A DNA stretch of 64,000 nucleotides, from positions 682,001 through 746,000 of the forward strand of contig JBKAGX010000001.1 in assembly GCA_046290575.1 (NCBI GenBank), read 5' to 3'. This document shows positions 49,605 to 58,600 of the stretch, one piece after another (the first letter of the stretch is position 1; each line of letters opens with the position of its first letter). A program made the position numbers and the translations under genes. A model generated the notes under the pieces. The model saw only the letters and a list, made by a program, of their open reading frames with translations. It did no database searches and was not told the origin of the DNA. This DNA is from JANQQJ01 sp046290575 (lineage in GTDB: Bacteria; Pseudomonadota; Alphaproteobacteria; SMXS01).

Positions 49605-51053
49605 CTACGCGTCGCCCTCTGGTTCGAGGTCGCCGAGGCCGTGTCGCCGCAACTTGACATAGAGACTCTGACGACTCAGGCCAAGAATCTCTGCAGCAGA
49701 GGCGCGATTGTCACCGGTCAGTTCAAGCGCCGTCTCGATACACAAACGCTCAATCGCGTCCGTGGCATCGCGGACGATTTCTTTGAGCGAGACGCGCCCC
49801 ACCTGCTCGGTCAATTGTTCCACGGTGCCGGGCAGTCCGCTTTCCGCCTTGCGCGGGCCGGTCAGGCGGCGCTCAACGTTGCGGATCATAAAGCCCAGGC
49901 ATGGCGGGTCGCTGTCCGGTACGGATACAGCGGACACCTCGACGTCAGCCGACAGGCCATAGTCGCCGGCAATTGTTGTGGCGAACAGCTTGACCGAACC
50001 GCTCTGGCGCAAATTGGCGATCAGCACGTTCAGGTCGACGCTGCCGCGGCCTAGCCAGCGGTCGAGTCGCTCGCCCCTAGCCTGTTCTTCCTTGACCAGC
50101 TGGGCCATTTCCAAAAAAGCATCATTTGCCGTTATAATTTGGGCGTCCGATGTTGTGACGACGAAGCCTTCGGGTGATTTCTCGACCACCTCCAAGACGG
50201 TTGACCGTCTTTCCGGATCGTTCGCGTCCCTGGCGGCGAGGGCGTACGACACAAGGCGTACGAGGAAAAAGACGTCGTTATCCTGCCGGAAAAGAGACGC
50301 AGAAATCTGGAATTCACCGCTGTCCTTCCCGAGCTGTACGGTCGCGGATTTTGCCCGGCCGGTTACCCGTACCGAATCAAGCAGCTTATTGATCACACGG
50401 TCCGCCTTCCGGGAGAATCCATCCGGGAACCGCTGACCCGAAACTTGCTCGGGCTCCTTTTCCAGCAATGCTGCGGCAGAGGGATTCGCCTCAACAATCC
50501 GTTGCGACCGCTCGTCGACGATCATGACTGCCTCGGAGGACACATGGAACAGCATGCGATAGCGCGTTTCAGCTTGCCGAAGCCGTCCGTAATCCTTTTG
50601 CAGGGATTGTTGCGCTGACAACAGGCTTTGCTGAAGGTCGGAGATCGCCCGTAGATCCCGGCCCAGCGCAAGAATGTCACCGTCGTCACCGACACTCAGC
50701 GTGGAATACAAAACCGGCAGGTCGCGGCCCAGCGGGGAGGGGTGGTTCACCTGCCGCCGGTGTGGTCCATCCTCTATTTCAGCATCATCCAGAAGCTCGG
50801 CAATCTTTGCCCGGCTTTCAACGGTGACTGTATCTGTCCATGGCCTGCCGCGCCATTCTTCGCTGACCTCCTGCAGGAGGCTGTCGTCGGAGACGGCGAT
50901 ATCAAGAACGATGCCGCTCTTATCAATCATCAAGGCGAGGTCTGACCCTGCAGCAACAAGATCCGCGGCGGCCTCAGCACTAATGTTGCTGAGCCGAAGC
51001 TGTAGGCTCTGTTCCGGGTTCGCAACGTCCACGGTTTGCACAAACTCCACCAA
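49605..51053 (-). CDS. ppsR: Photosynthesis-gene repressor PpsR/CrtJ
   Basis: 482 aa. Three PAS-type regions (about 30-140, 160-270 and 285-400) are linked by a Q-rich helix (LQQSLLSAQQSLQKDYGRLRQAETRY) and end in a Fis-type HTH (NRASAAEILGLSRQSLYVKLRRHGL). PpsR represses bch, crt and puc genes under oxygen. The HTH Cys is kept (ERLCIE, equivalent to C424 in Rhodobacter), but no Cys exists in the first 380 residues, so the partner of the classical disulfide is missing. The start is uncertain: TTG 51053, GTG 51050, or GTG 51041, of which the last follows GGTGGAG. It lies 33 bp after ppaA. Confidence 0.96.
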   Translation of the reverse strand: MVEFVQTVDVANPEQSLQLRLSNISAEAAADLVAAGSDLALMIDKSGIVLDIAVSDDSLLQEVSEEWRGRPWTDTVTVESRAKIAELLDDAEIEDGPHRRQVNHPSPLGRDLPVLYSTLSVGDDGDILALGRDLRAISDLQQSLLSAQQSLQKDYGRLRQAETRYRMLFHVSSEAVMIVDERSQRIVEANPSAAALLEKEPEQVSGQRFPDGFSRKADRVINKLLDSVRVTGRAKSATVQLGKDSGEFQISASLFRQDNDVFFLVRLVSYALAARDANDPERRSTVLEVVEKSPEGFVVTTSDAQIITANDAFLEMAQLVKEEQARGERLDRWLGRGSVDLNVLIANLRQSGSVKLFATTIAGDYGLSADVEVSAVSVPDSDPPCLGFMIRNVERRLTGPRKAESGLPGTVEQLTEQVGRVSLKEIVRDATDAIERLCIETALELTGDNRASAAEILGLSRQSLYVKLRRHGLGDLEPEGDA

Positions 51054-51086
51054 GGTTAGCTGTCTACGTTCTGTTCGGGTGCGTAA

Positions 51087-51986
51087 TCAGCAGTCTTTTG
51101 TTGGTGCGTCAAGTAAGATTTCTGCTTTGGCAGATGCGTCTGCGCCAGATTCCGCCAGCATATCGGCGCCTACTTCTTCTACCAGGGCCGGATTCTGCAC
51201 AACAGAGCGCCCGCCCAAGATAATGCCCACTCTTTCATTTTGTGATTCCTCGCGGATCCGCGCGACCACGTCACGCACCGGTTCCACAACGACATCCGAA
51301 CTCAGGGATAGTCCCACAACACCATACCAGGTGTCATGCACTTCCTTGATCAATGCATCGACATCCGATGCCGGCCATACGTTTACATCCCAGCCTTCGT
51401 GACGCAGAAATTCGCTGGTCATCAAAAGCCCGAACGTATGCTGCTCGCCAGGCGCTGCCGCAAGAAGGATGCGCCTGAACGGATTGAACTGTGCGCTGTC
51501 GACGTCAACCAGACGCCCCAGTTCATGCAGCAAGTGCTGCAGCCGGCCAAGACATATGGTCACCCTGACGAAATCGATTTCATCGGATTCCCACATCGTG
51601 CCGAACTGTCGTGCTGCAGGGGCCAGCAGGTCGGAGAACAGGCTGCGAATGGGAACGCCCTGTTCTTTCAAAGAGTGCACAAATGCACTCGATATCTCTT
51701 CGTCATGCGTCAAGACCAACCTGGCGAACTCTTCGACATCGTCAGCGCCGATCGACCGGTGTTGGGCCGCTTGTGGTTGTTTGGGTTTTTCGCGCTGCAG
51801 CTGAAGTGCAAGCATCAGCCTGGGTACGATTTCGGATTCTATCGTCGCGGCAAGCCCGATCATGCGTTGCCCCAGGCTTGGGCTTTCCTGATTCGGTTTG
51901 TCGTCCGGGTCCTTGCCCTGATTGACCTGGGCGCGACGGTCTCCCCAGTCCTCGCGCCCCAACCCCCTGTCCGTGGAGTCCTCCAT
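51087..51986 (-). CDS. ppaA: PpaA/AerR-type cobalamin-binding photosynthesis regulator
   Basis: 299 aa. Residues about 80-180 are a B12-binding-2-like helical cap (DEEISSAFVHSLKEQGVP, then DLLAPAARQFGTMWESDEIDF). Residues 180-299 are a Rossmann-like cobalamin domain, with the candidate axial His in GEQHTFGLLM. AerR/PpaA counteracts PpsR/CrtJ and responds to light through bound cobalamin. The N-terminal 50 residues are charged and probably disordered. The start is ATG at 51986 with GAGGGGAG upstream. It forms an operon with ppsR and is divergent from bchF. Confidence 0.94.
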   Translation of the reverse strand: MEDSTDRGLGREDWGDRRAQVNQGKDPDDKPNQESPSLGQRMIGLAATIESEIVPRLMLALQLQREKPKQPQAAQHRSIGADDVEEFARLVLTHDEEISSAFVHSLKEQGVPIRSLFSDLLAPAARQFGTMWESDEIDFVRVTICLGRLQHLLHELGRLVDVDSAQFNPFRRILLAAAPGEQHTFGLLMTSEFLRHEGWDVNVWPASDVDALIKEVHDTWYGVVGLSLSSDVVVEPVRDVVARIREESQNERVGIILGGRSVVQNPALVEEVGADMLAESGADASAKAEILLDAPTKDC

Positions 51987-52154
51987 CTAACAGCTCCCCT
52001 CTGTCCTGATGTGAAATAGACTACACAGGAGGATGGGGGTTGGCGACTCTGACTACCGAAGATTGTGCCGTTCATCTGTAGACCCTGAGGCTCTCGGGGG
52101 CTTTTCCTTAACCAACTGCGCCGGAGTTGCCCATCAAGGCATGTGACGCACTCT
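51987..52154 (-). other. Long predicted 5' leader of ppaA
   Basis: If the promoter at 52161-52189 is used, the ppaA mRNA has a leader of about 168 nt. It contains an 8-codon frame (ATGGGCAACTCC to TAA) and the complement of the hairpin at 52083-52098. No known riboswitch core was recognised, and the cobalamin B12-box is absent. Confidence 0.35.
52083..52105 (+). terminator. Hairpin with U-run on the plus strand inside the ppaA-bchF gap
   Basis: CCC-T-GAG at 52083-52089 pairs with CTC-GGG at 52093-52098 around a 3-nt loop, followed by GGC and TTTT at 52102-52105. It reads as a small intrinsic terminator on the plus strand, antisense to the ppaA leader. No gene that would need it is seen, so it could end an antisense or small RNA. 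Confidence 0.35.
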
Positions 52155-52160
52155 GATTAT

Positions 52161-52189
52161 ATTAGACCCCAGCAACCGATAAACGTCAA
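52161..52189 (-). promoter_or_regulatory. ppaA(-ppsR) promoter (predicted)
   Basis: On the minus strand, TTGACG (52189-52184) and TCTAAT (52166-52161) are separated by 17 nt. The -35 box is the left end of the double dyad at 52184-52217, so the regulators would be under their own PpsR-type control. Confidence 0.6.
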
Positions 52190-52217
52190 CTATTCTTTAC
52201 GTCTGGTTTAGTTGACA
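52184..52217. promoter_or_regulatory. Double PpsR-like operator spanning both -35 boxes of the divergent ppaA and bchF promoters
   Basis: CGT-N12-ACG at 52184-52201 abuts and shares 2 bp with CGT-N12-ACA at 52200-52217. GTCAACTA (52185-52192) and TAGTTGAC (52209-52216) are perfect inverted copies. The outermost hexamers CGTCAA and TTGACA are the -35 boxes of ppaA and bchF. The match to TGT-N12-ACA is partial. Confidence 0.65.
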
Positions 52218-52240
52218 CATCCGATTTCCCCGCCTAGACT
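52212..52240 (+). promoter_or_regulatory. bchF superoperon promoter (predicted)
   Basis: TTGACA at 52212-52217 and TAGACT at 52235-52240 with 17-nt spacing form a near-consensus sigma70 promoter. The expected +1 is 52247, which is the A of an ATG opening an 11-codon frame that ends over the bchF start. Confidence 0.7.
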
Positions 52241-52278
52241 TTTTTCATGGTTTCGAGAAAAGCGGGGAGCAGCGGCCT

Positions 52279-52776
52279 GTGACTGATAGCCTGAGACGGC
52301 ATGCAGGGCCTATTCAACTGTATTCGCCGGAACAACGGCGCCGTCGTGATGCGTCACCCTGGACCTTGGTTCAGGGTATCCTTGCGCCGCTGCAATTCCT
52401 TGTTTTTCTTGTCAGTCTTGCTTTGGTGCTGAGGTTTCTCGCGACTGGCGAAGGGTTGATGGCTGCAACGATTTCCATCGTTGTGAAAACACTTGTTCTC
52501 TACGCGATCATGATCACCGGATCGATCTGGGAAAAACAAGTTTTCGGTCGCTACTTGTTTGCACCGGCGTTCTTTTGGGAAGACGTGTTCAGCATGCTGG
52601 TGCTGGCGTTGCACACGGCCTATCTGGCGGTCTTGTTTACAGGGGCCGCTGGCCCGGCCGTCCAGATGTATCTGGCGCTTGCAGCTTATGCCGCCTACGT
52701 CGTGAACGCCGCGCAGTTCCTCATCAAATTGCGCGCCGCGCGCCGCGAATCCGGGCCTGTAGGGGTGGCATCGTGA
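52279..52776 (+). CDS. bchF: 2-vinyl bacteriochlorophyllide hydratase
   Basis: 165 aa. It adds water to the C3 vinyl group on the way to bacteriochlorophyll a. YSPEQRRRRDASPWTLVQGILAPLQFLVFLVSL at the N-terminus and MITGSIWEKQVFGRYLFAPAFFWEDVFSMLVLALHTAYL in the middle are characteristic, with three to four membrane spans. The start is GTG at 52279 with GGGGAG at 52264-52269. It is the first gene of the superoperon, and its last 4 bp (GTGA) overlap bchN. Confidence 0.96.
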   Translation: MTDSLRRHAGPIQLYSPEQRRRRDASPWTLVQGILAPLQFLVFLVSLALVLRFLATGEGLMAATISIVVKTLVLYAIMITGSIWEKQVFGRYLFAPAFFWEDVFSMLVLALHTAYLAVLFTGAAGPAVQMYLALAAYAAYVVNAAQFLIKLRAARRESGPVGVAS

Positions 52777-54062
52777 ACGAGATCACGCCCCTCTCACCGT
52801 CGGAAACCAAGCTGGGCTGCGGCGACGCGCCAGTCTTGCGCGAGCGCGGGCAGCGGGAGGTCTTTTGCGGCCTGACCGGTATTATCTGGCTGCACCGAAA
52901 GATCCAGGATGCGTTCTTCCTCGTCGTCGGGTCCCGCACCTGCGCCCATCTGATTCAGTCGGCGGCGGGGGTGATGATTTTTGCGGAGCCACGGTTTGCG
53001 ACAGCCATTATCGGCGAGCGCGATCTCGCCGGCCTCGCCGATGCGAATGAAGAACTCGACAAGGTCGTCAACAAGCTGTTGTCACGCAGGCCTGACATCA
53101 AGATGTTGTTCCTGGTGGGGTCGTGCCCGTCGGAAGTCATCAAGCTTGATCTGTCGCGGGCGGCCATGCGGTTGTCAAAAGTTCACTCACCCAAAGTGCG
53201 TGTGCTCAACTATTCCGGCAGCGGCATCGAAACGACCTTCACCCAGGGTGAAGATGCCTGCCTGGCCTCGTTGGTGCCAGAACTGCCAACGGCCCCGGCC
53301 AATGACCGGTCGCTGATGGTTGTTGGTGCGCTGGCCGATGTGGTCGAAGACCAGTTCAAGCGCATGTTCAGCGAGATGGGGGTCGGGCCGGTTCATTTCC
53401 TGCCGCCGCGCAGCGCCGAGTCGCTGCCACCCATCGGTCCCGGCACCTCCTATTTGCTGGCGCAGCCGTTCCTCGCCGATACCGCGCGGGCACTGGAAGA
53501 GCGCGGCGCAACTCGCCTGCCCGCGCCGTTCCCGCTCGGGGCAGAGGGGACGACAGCATGGCTCAAGGCGGCCGCGGATGCCTTTGGTGTCCAGGAGTCG
53601 CATTTCGATTCGGTCACAGCGCGCCCGCGCCAACGGGCAACCGAGGCATTGGCCCGCTACCGCGCCGAGCTCGAAGGCAAGCGCATCTTTTTCTTCCCCG
53701 ATTCGCAGCTGGAGGTACCCCTGGCGCGGTACCTGTCGCGAGAACTCGGCATGGAGTTGATTGAAGTCGGCACGCCCTATCTGCACCGCGAGCATCTGGC
53801 CAGCGAACTGGCGCTGTTGCCCGCAGACACGACGCTCAGTGAAGGCCAGCATGTCGAGAATCAGCTGGATCGCTGCCACGAGGCGAAACCGGACCTCGTC
53901 GTTTGCGGTCTCGGGCTTGCCAATCCGCTGGAAGCCGAAGGGTTGACAACCAAATGGGCCATTGAGCTGGTGTTCTCGCCCATCCATGGCTACGAGCAAG
54001 CGCCTGATCTTGCGGAACTTTTCGCCCGGCCCTTGGTGCGCCGGACGCGTCTGGAGGTGTGA
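52773..54062 (+). CDS. bchN: Light-independent protochlorophyllide reductase subunit N
   Basis: 429 aa. With BchB it forms the NifDK-like catalytic component of DPOR, which reduces ring D of protochlorophyllide. The three Cys ligands of the intersubunit [4Fe-4S] cluster are C32 (FCGLTG), C57 (RTCAH) and C118 (GSCPSE), with the same spacing as in Rhodobacter (26, 51, 112). GTG at 52773 overlaps the bchF stop as GTGA. An open frame further upstream lies inside bchF. Confidence 0.97.
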   Translation: MNEITPLSPSETKLGCGDAPVLRERGQREVFCGLTGIIWLHRKIQDAFFLVVGSRTCAHLIQSAAGVMIFAEPRFATAIIGERDLAGLADANEELDKVVNKLLSRRPDIKMLFLVGSCPSEVIKLDLSRAAMRLSKVHSPKVRVLNYSGSGIETTFTQGEDACLASLVPELPTAPANDRSLMVVGALADVVEDQFKRMFSEMGVGPVHFLPPRSAESLPPIGPGTSYLLAQPFLADTARALEERGATRLPAPFPLGAEGTTAWLKAAADAFGVQESHFDSVTARPRQRATEALARYRAELEGKRIFFFPDSQLEVPLARYLSRELGMELIEVGTPYLHREHLASELALLPADTTLSEGQHVENQLDRCHEAKPDLVVCGLGLANPLEAEGLTTKWAIELVFSPIHGYEQAPDLAELFARPLVRRTRLEV

Positions 54063-55627
54063 TGGAACTCACGCTCTGGACATATGAAGGGCCGCCCCAT
54101 GTGGGGGCCATGCGCATTGCCACCGGCATGGAAGGCCTGCATTACGTGTTGCATGCGCCGCAGGGCGACACCTATGCCGACCTGCTGTTCACCATGATTG
54201 AGCGCAATCAGAAGCGCCCGCCGGTCACCTACACGACGTTCCAGGCGCGCGATCTGGGCAGCGATACGGCAGAACTGTTCAAGACCAGCGCCCGTGAAGC
54301 TTTCGAGCGGTTCCAGCCCGACGCACTTTTGGTCGGCGCCTCCTGTACGGCTGAACTCATTCAGGACGATCCCGGCGGACTCGCCCGCGCGCTGAATTTG
54401 CCCATTCCGGTCGTCCCGGTTGAGCTGCCGTCTTATCAGCGGAAGGAAAACTGGGGCGCAGCCGAAACACTTTACCAGTTGGTCCGTGCCTTTGCCGGTC
54501 CCAACGCACCGGCGCCGGGTACCGAGCGCCCGGTCCGTGACCCGTCGAAGCGGCCATCCTGCAATCTGCTGGGCCCGACGGCGCTGGGCTTCCGGCACCG
54601 TGACGACGTGCAGGAGATCACCGGTCTGCTCAATCAGATGGGCATCGATGTCGATGTTGTTGCACCGTTAGGGGCACGCCCTCGCGATCTGGCACGGTTG
54701 GGTGAAGCCGATTTCAACGTCGTCCTCTATCCGGAGATCGCCGACCAGGCGGCCCGCTGGCTGGAGCGGATGTTCAAACAACCGGCCGTGCGCACAGTGC
54801 CCATCGGTGTTGGCGCCACGCTCGATTTCATCAAAGAGGTCGCGGACGTTGCCGGGATCGATGCGACGGACATGCTGGACCGCGAGAAATCGCGGCTTCC
54901 ATGGTACTCCCGCTCGGTCGACTCGACCTATCTGACCGGCAAGCGGGTTTTCATCTTTGCCGATGCGACCCACGCGGTCGCCAGCGCCCGCATCGCGGCA
55001 GAGGAATTCGGTTTCGAAGTGGTCGGCCTTGGCACCTACAGCCGGGAATTCGCCCGTGACGTGCGCGCCGCCGCCGAAATCTACGGGATCGAGGCCTTGA
55101 TCACCGACGATTATCTTGAGGTCGAAGCCAAGGTCGAAGAGCTGCAGCCGGAACTGGTGCTTGGTACGCAGATGGAACGACACATCGCCAAGCGTCACGG
55201 CATCCCCTGCGCGGTGATCTCCGCACCGGTCCACGTGCAGGACTTCCCGGCGCGTTACTCACCGCAGATGGGCTTTGAAGGCGCCAATGTCATCTTCGAC
55301 ACGTTCGTCCACCCGCTCGTCATGGGGCTGGAGGAACATCTGCTGGGCATGTTCCGCGAGGATTTTGAATTTCATGATGCCGCTGGCCCGTCCCATCTGG
55401 GGGGGCATGCCGGGGTGCCGGACAATGCACCGATTGTGCTGCCGGAGCCCGCGCAAGAAAACGGCGCCTTGGCCTGGACCGCCGATGCGGAGACCGAGCT
55501 TCACAAAATTCCGTTCTTTGTGCGCGGCAAGGCCCGCCGGAACACCGAACGCTTCGCCCAGGACCAGGGCGTCGCCACCATAACTGTTGAGACGTTGTAC
55601 GATGCCAAAGCGCATTTCGGCCGCTGA
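54062..55627 (+). CDS. bchB: Light-independent protochlorophyllide reductase subunit B
   Basis: 521 aa. It is the second subunit of the DPOR catalytic component. ATG at 54062 overlaps the bchN stop by one base (TGATG), with GGAGG just upstream. From this start the unusual Asp ligand of the [4Fe-4S] cluster (PQGDTYAD) falls at residue 36, exactly as in characterised BchB, which confirms the start. PSCNLLGPTALGFRHRDD and the C-terminal ARRNTERFAQDQGV domain (protochlorophyllide-binding region) are present. Confidence 0.97.
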   Translation: MELTLWTYEGPPHVGAMRIATGMEGLHYVLHAPQGDTYADLLFTMIERNQKRPPVTYTTFQARDLGSDTAELFKTSAREAFERFQPDALLVGASCTAELIQDDPGGLARALNLPIPVVPVELPSYQRKENWGAAETLYQLVRAFAGPNAPAPGTERPVRDPSKRPSCNLLGPTALGFRHRDDVQEITGLLNQMGIDVDVVAPLGARPRDLARLGEADFNVVLYPEIADQAARWLERMFKQPAVRTVPIGVGATLDFIKEVADVAGIDATDMLDREKSRLPWYSRSVDSTYLTGKRVFIFADATHAVASARIAAEEFGFEVVGLGTYSREFARDVRAAAEIYGIEALITDDYLEVEAKVEELQPELVLGTQMERHIAKRHGIPCAVISAPVHVQDFPARYSPQMGFEGANVIFDTFVHPLVMGLEEHLLGMFREDFEFHDAAGPSHLGGHAGVPDNAPIVLPEPAQENGALAWTADAETELHKIPFFVRGKARRNTERFAQDQGVATITVETLYDAKAHFGR

Positions 55628-58600
55628 CGCCACACCGGTAAAGGTGGTGGTCATCACTCTGGACAGTCATCTGTCCGGAGCCGCAGACCGGGCCCGTGCT
55701 GAATTGGTCAAAGACCTTCCCGGTCTTGAGCTGTGCCTGCATGCAGCGTCTGACTGGGCCCATGATCAACAGGCGCTTGAACGCTGCCATGACGACATCG
55801 AAACCGGCGACATCGTTTTCGCCAACATGCTGTTCATGGAAGACCATATCGAGGCCGTGTTGCCGCAGCTTGAGGCCCGGCGCGATCACTGCGACGCCAT
55901 GGTCGGTTGTGTGGCGTCCGGCGAGATCATCCGGCTGACCCAAATGGGCCGCTTCGCCATGGACGGTGAACAAAGCGGCGCGATGACGCTGCTGAAACGG
56001 TTGCGCGGCAAGAAAACAAACACCAATGCCAGCGCCGGCGCCCAGCAGATGGCCGCGCTGCGCCGACTGCCGCAGATTCTCCGCTTCATCCCCGGCACGG
56101 CGCAGGATGTGCGCGCCTATTTCCTGACGATGCAATATTGGTTGGCCGGGTCAGACGACAATATCGTCAATCTGGTCCGGTTCCTGATCGACCGCTACGC
56201 CACCGGGCCCCGCAGCACGTTGCGCGGCGCGCTCAAGTCCAAGCCGCCGATCCATTATCCCGAAGTCGGCGTGTACCATCCGCGGCTGAAAACGCGGATG
56301 GCCGAGACCAGCGACAAGCTGCCCAAGGCTTCGAAAAAACCGGTCGGTACGGTCGGCGTGCTGGTGATGCGGTCTTATGTGCTGGGCGGCGACACGGCAC
56401 ACTACGACAAGGTGATCGAGGACCTGGAAGCCAAGGGCCTGAACGTCATCCCGGCTTTTGCCAGTGGCCTGGATGCCCGGCCCGCCGTTGAAGAATTTTT
56501 CGTCAAGGACGGTGAGCCCATCATCGATGCGATGGTGTCACTGACGGGTTTTTCGCTGGTCGGCGGCCCCGCCTATAATGATTCCAAAGCTGCAGAAGAT
56601 ATGCTCGCCGCGCTGGATGTGCCCTGCATCGCGGCCCACGCCGTTGAATTTCAGACGCTCGATCAATGGCACGGCTCAGAGCGTGGCTTGATGCCGATTG
56701 AAGCGACCATGATGGTAGCGATCCCCGAGCTCGACGGCGCGGTCGGCCCGACGGTCTTTGGCGGCCGCACCGGCGTTCCCGGGGAAGCACGCAAGATGCT
56801 GCCCGATCCCGAACGGACTGAATCGCTGGCCGCCCGCGTTGAGAAAATCGTGACCTTGCGCCGCGCGCCCGCCAGTGAACGCCGGCTGGCTGTGGTGTTG
56901 TTCAACTTCCCGCCCAATGCCGGCGCGACGGGAACAGCCGCGCATCTCTCCGTATTTGAATCGCTGCACCGGACGCTTCAGGGCCTCGCCGCAGACGGTT
57001 ATCAGGTCGATGTGCCGGAGACGGTTGATGATCTGCGCGACAGGGTGCTGCGCGGCAATGCCCAGCGTATGGGGACCGATGCCAATGTGCACGCCCGCAT
57101 CGCCACCGATGATCATGTGCGCCGTGAACCCTGGCTGGAACAGATTGAAGAACAATGGGGCCCGGCGCCTGGCCGCCAGCAGACCGATGGCTCAAGCATT
57201 TTCGTGCTGGGTGCACAGTTCGGAAACGTCTTTGTCGGCGTGCAGCCCGGGTTTGGCTATGAGGGCGACCCCATGCGGCTGCTGTTCTCCGGCAGCTTCG
57301 CGCCAACCCATGCCTTCGCGGCGTTCTACCGTTACTTGCGGGAAGATTTCGCAGCCAATGCCGTGCTGCATTTCGGCACCCATGGCGCGCTGGAATTCAT
57401 GCCCGGCAAGCAGGCCGGCCTGGCGAGTGAGTGCTGGCCGGAGCGGCTGATCGGCGATCTGCCAAATTTCTATCTCTATGCCGCCAACAATCCGTCGGAA
57501 GCCACCATCGCCAAGCGCCGATCGAATGCAACGCTGATCAGCTATTTGACGCCGTCGGTCACCCAGGCCGGGCTCTATCGCGGCCTGTCGGACCTGAAAG
57601 GTTCGCTCGACCGCTGGCGCACCTTGGCGCCGGAAGCCGAGCACGAGCGGGCCTCGCTAGCAGAGCTTATTCAGGCGCAGGCGGCTGAGGTCGACCTGGC
57701 GCCGGCAGAACCGGTCTGGAATGGCGATGCGTCGGTGCGGATCGATGGCCTGAGCGCGGCGATCCATGAGCTGGAAAAGACACTGATCCCGCACGGCATG
57801 CATATTGTCGGCAAGCCACCGGAGGCCGAAGAGCGCACCGACACGCTGCTGGCCATGGCGGAAGCGGATTCGGGTGCACGGCCGCCGCGCGCCGCGGTGG
57901 AAGCCATTGTTGACGGCCAGACGCCGGAGCAGGCTGTCGCTCTGGCAGGCAAGCATGCCGATGTGGAAGCGCTTGCCCGTCTGGCGGACGCCAACCGGCT
58001 GATGTCTGAAGACCACGAAATACCCGGCATGTTGCAGGCGCTCAAAGGCGGCTATGTCCGGCCCGTATCAGGTGGTGATCTGCTGCGGACGCCGGCCATC
58101 ATGCCGACCGGCCGCAATATTCACGGATTTGATCCGTTCCGGATCCCCAGCACCTTTGCAGTGCTGGATGGCAAGCAGCAGACCGAACGGTTACTGGAAC
58201 GCCATATGGCCGAAGACGGCACGCTGCCGGAATCGGTCGCTTTCGTCCTTTGGGGAACCGACAATCTGAAGAGCGAGGGTGGTCCCATTGGGCAGGTCCT
58301 CGCATTGATCGGTGCACGGCCGCATATCGACAGCTATGGCCGGGTGTCGGGCGCAACACTGATCCCGCTGGAAGAGCTGGGCCGTCCGCGGATCGACGTG
58401 GTGGTCACGCTGTCCGGCATCTTCCGCGATCTGCTGCCGCTGCAGACCAAGATGCTGGCCGAGGCGACGTTCCTGGCGGCCTCTGCCGATGAGCCGGTCG
58501 AGCAGAATTATGTGCGTAAGCATGCCCTGGCTTATCAGCAGGTCCATGATTGCGACTTGGAAACAGCGGCGCTGCGTGTCTTTAGCAATGCGGACGGGGC

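Noticed and set aside
51987..52154. Cobalamin riboswitch in the ppaA leader, suggested by the cobalamin-binding product
   Set aside because: The conserved B12-box and core helices could not be recognised.
49470..52279. Search for canonical PpsR sites TGT-N12-ACA
   Set aside because: No perfect match was found by eye. Only the related CGT-N12-ACG and CGT-N12-ACA forms occur, and they are reported as PpsR-like, not as proven sites.
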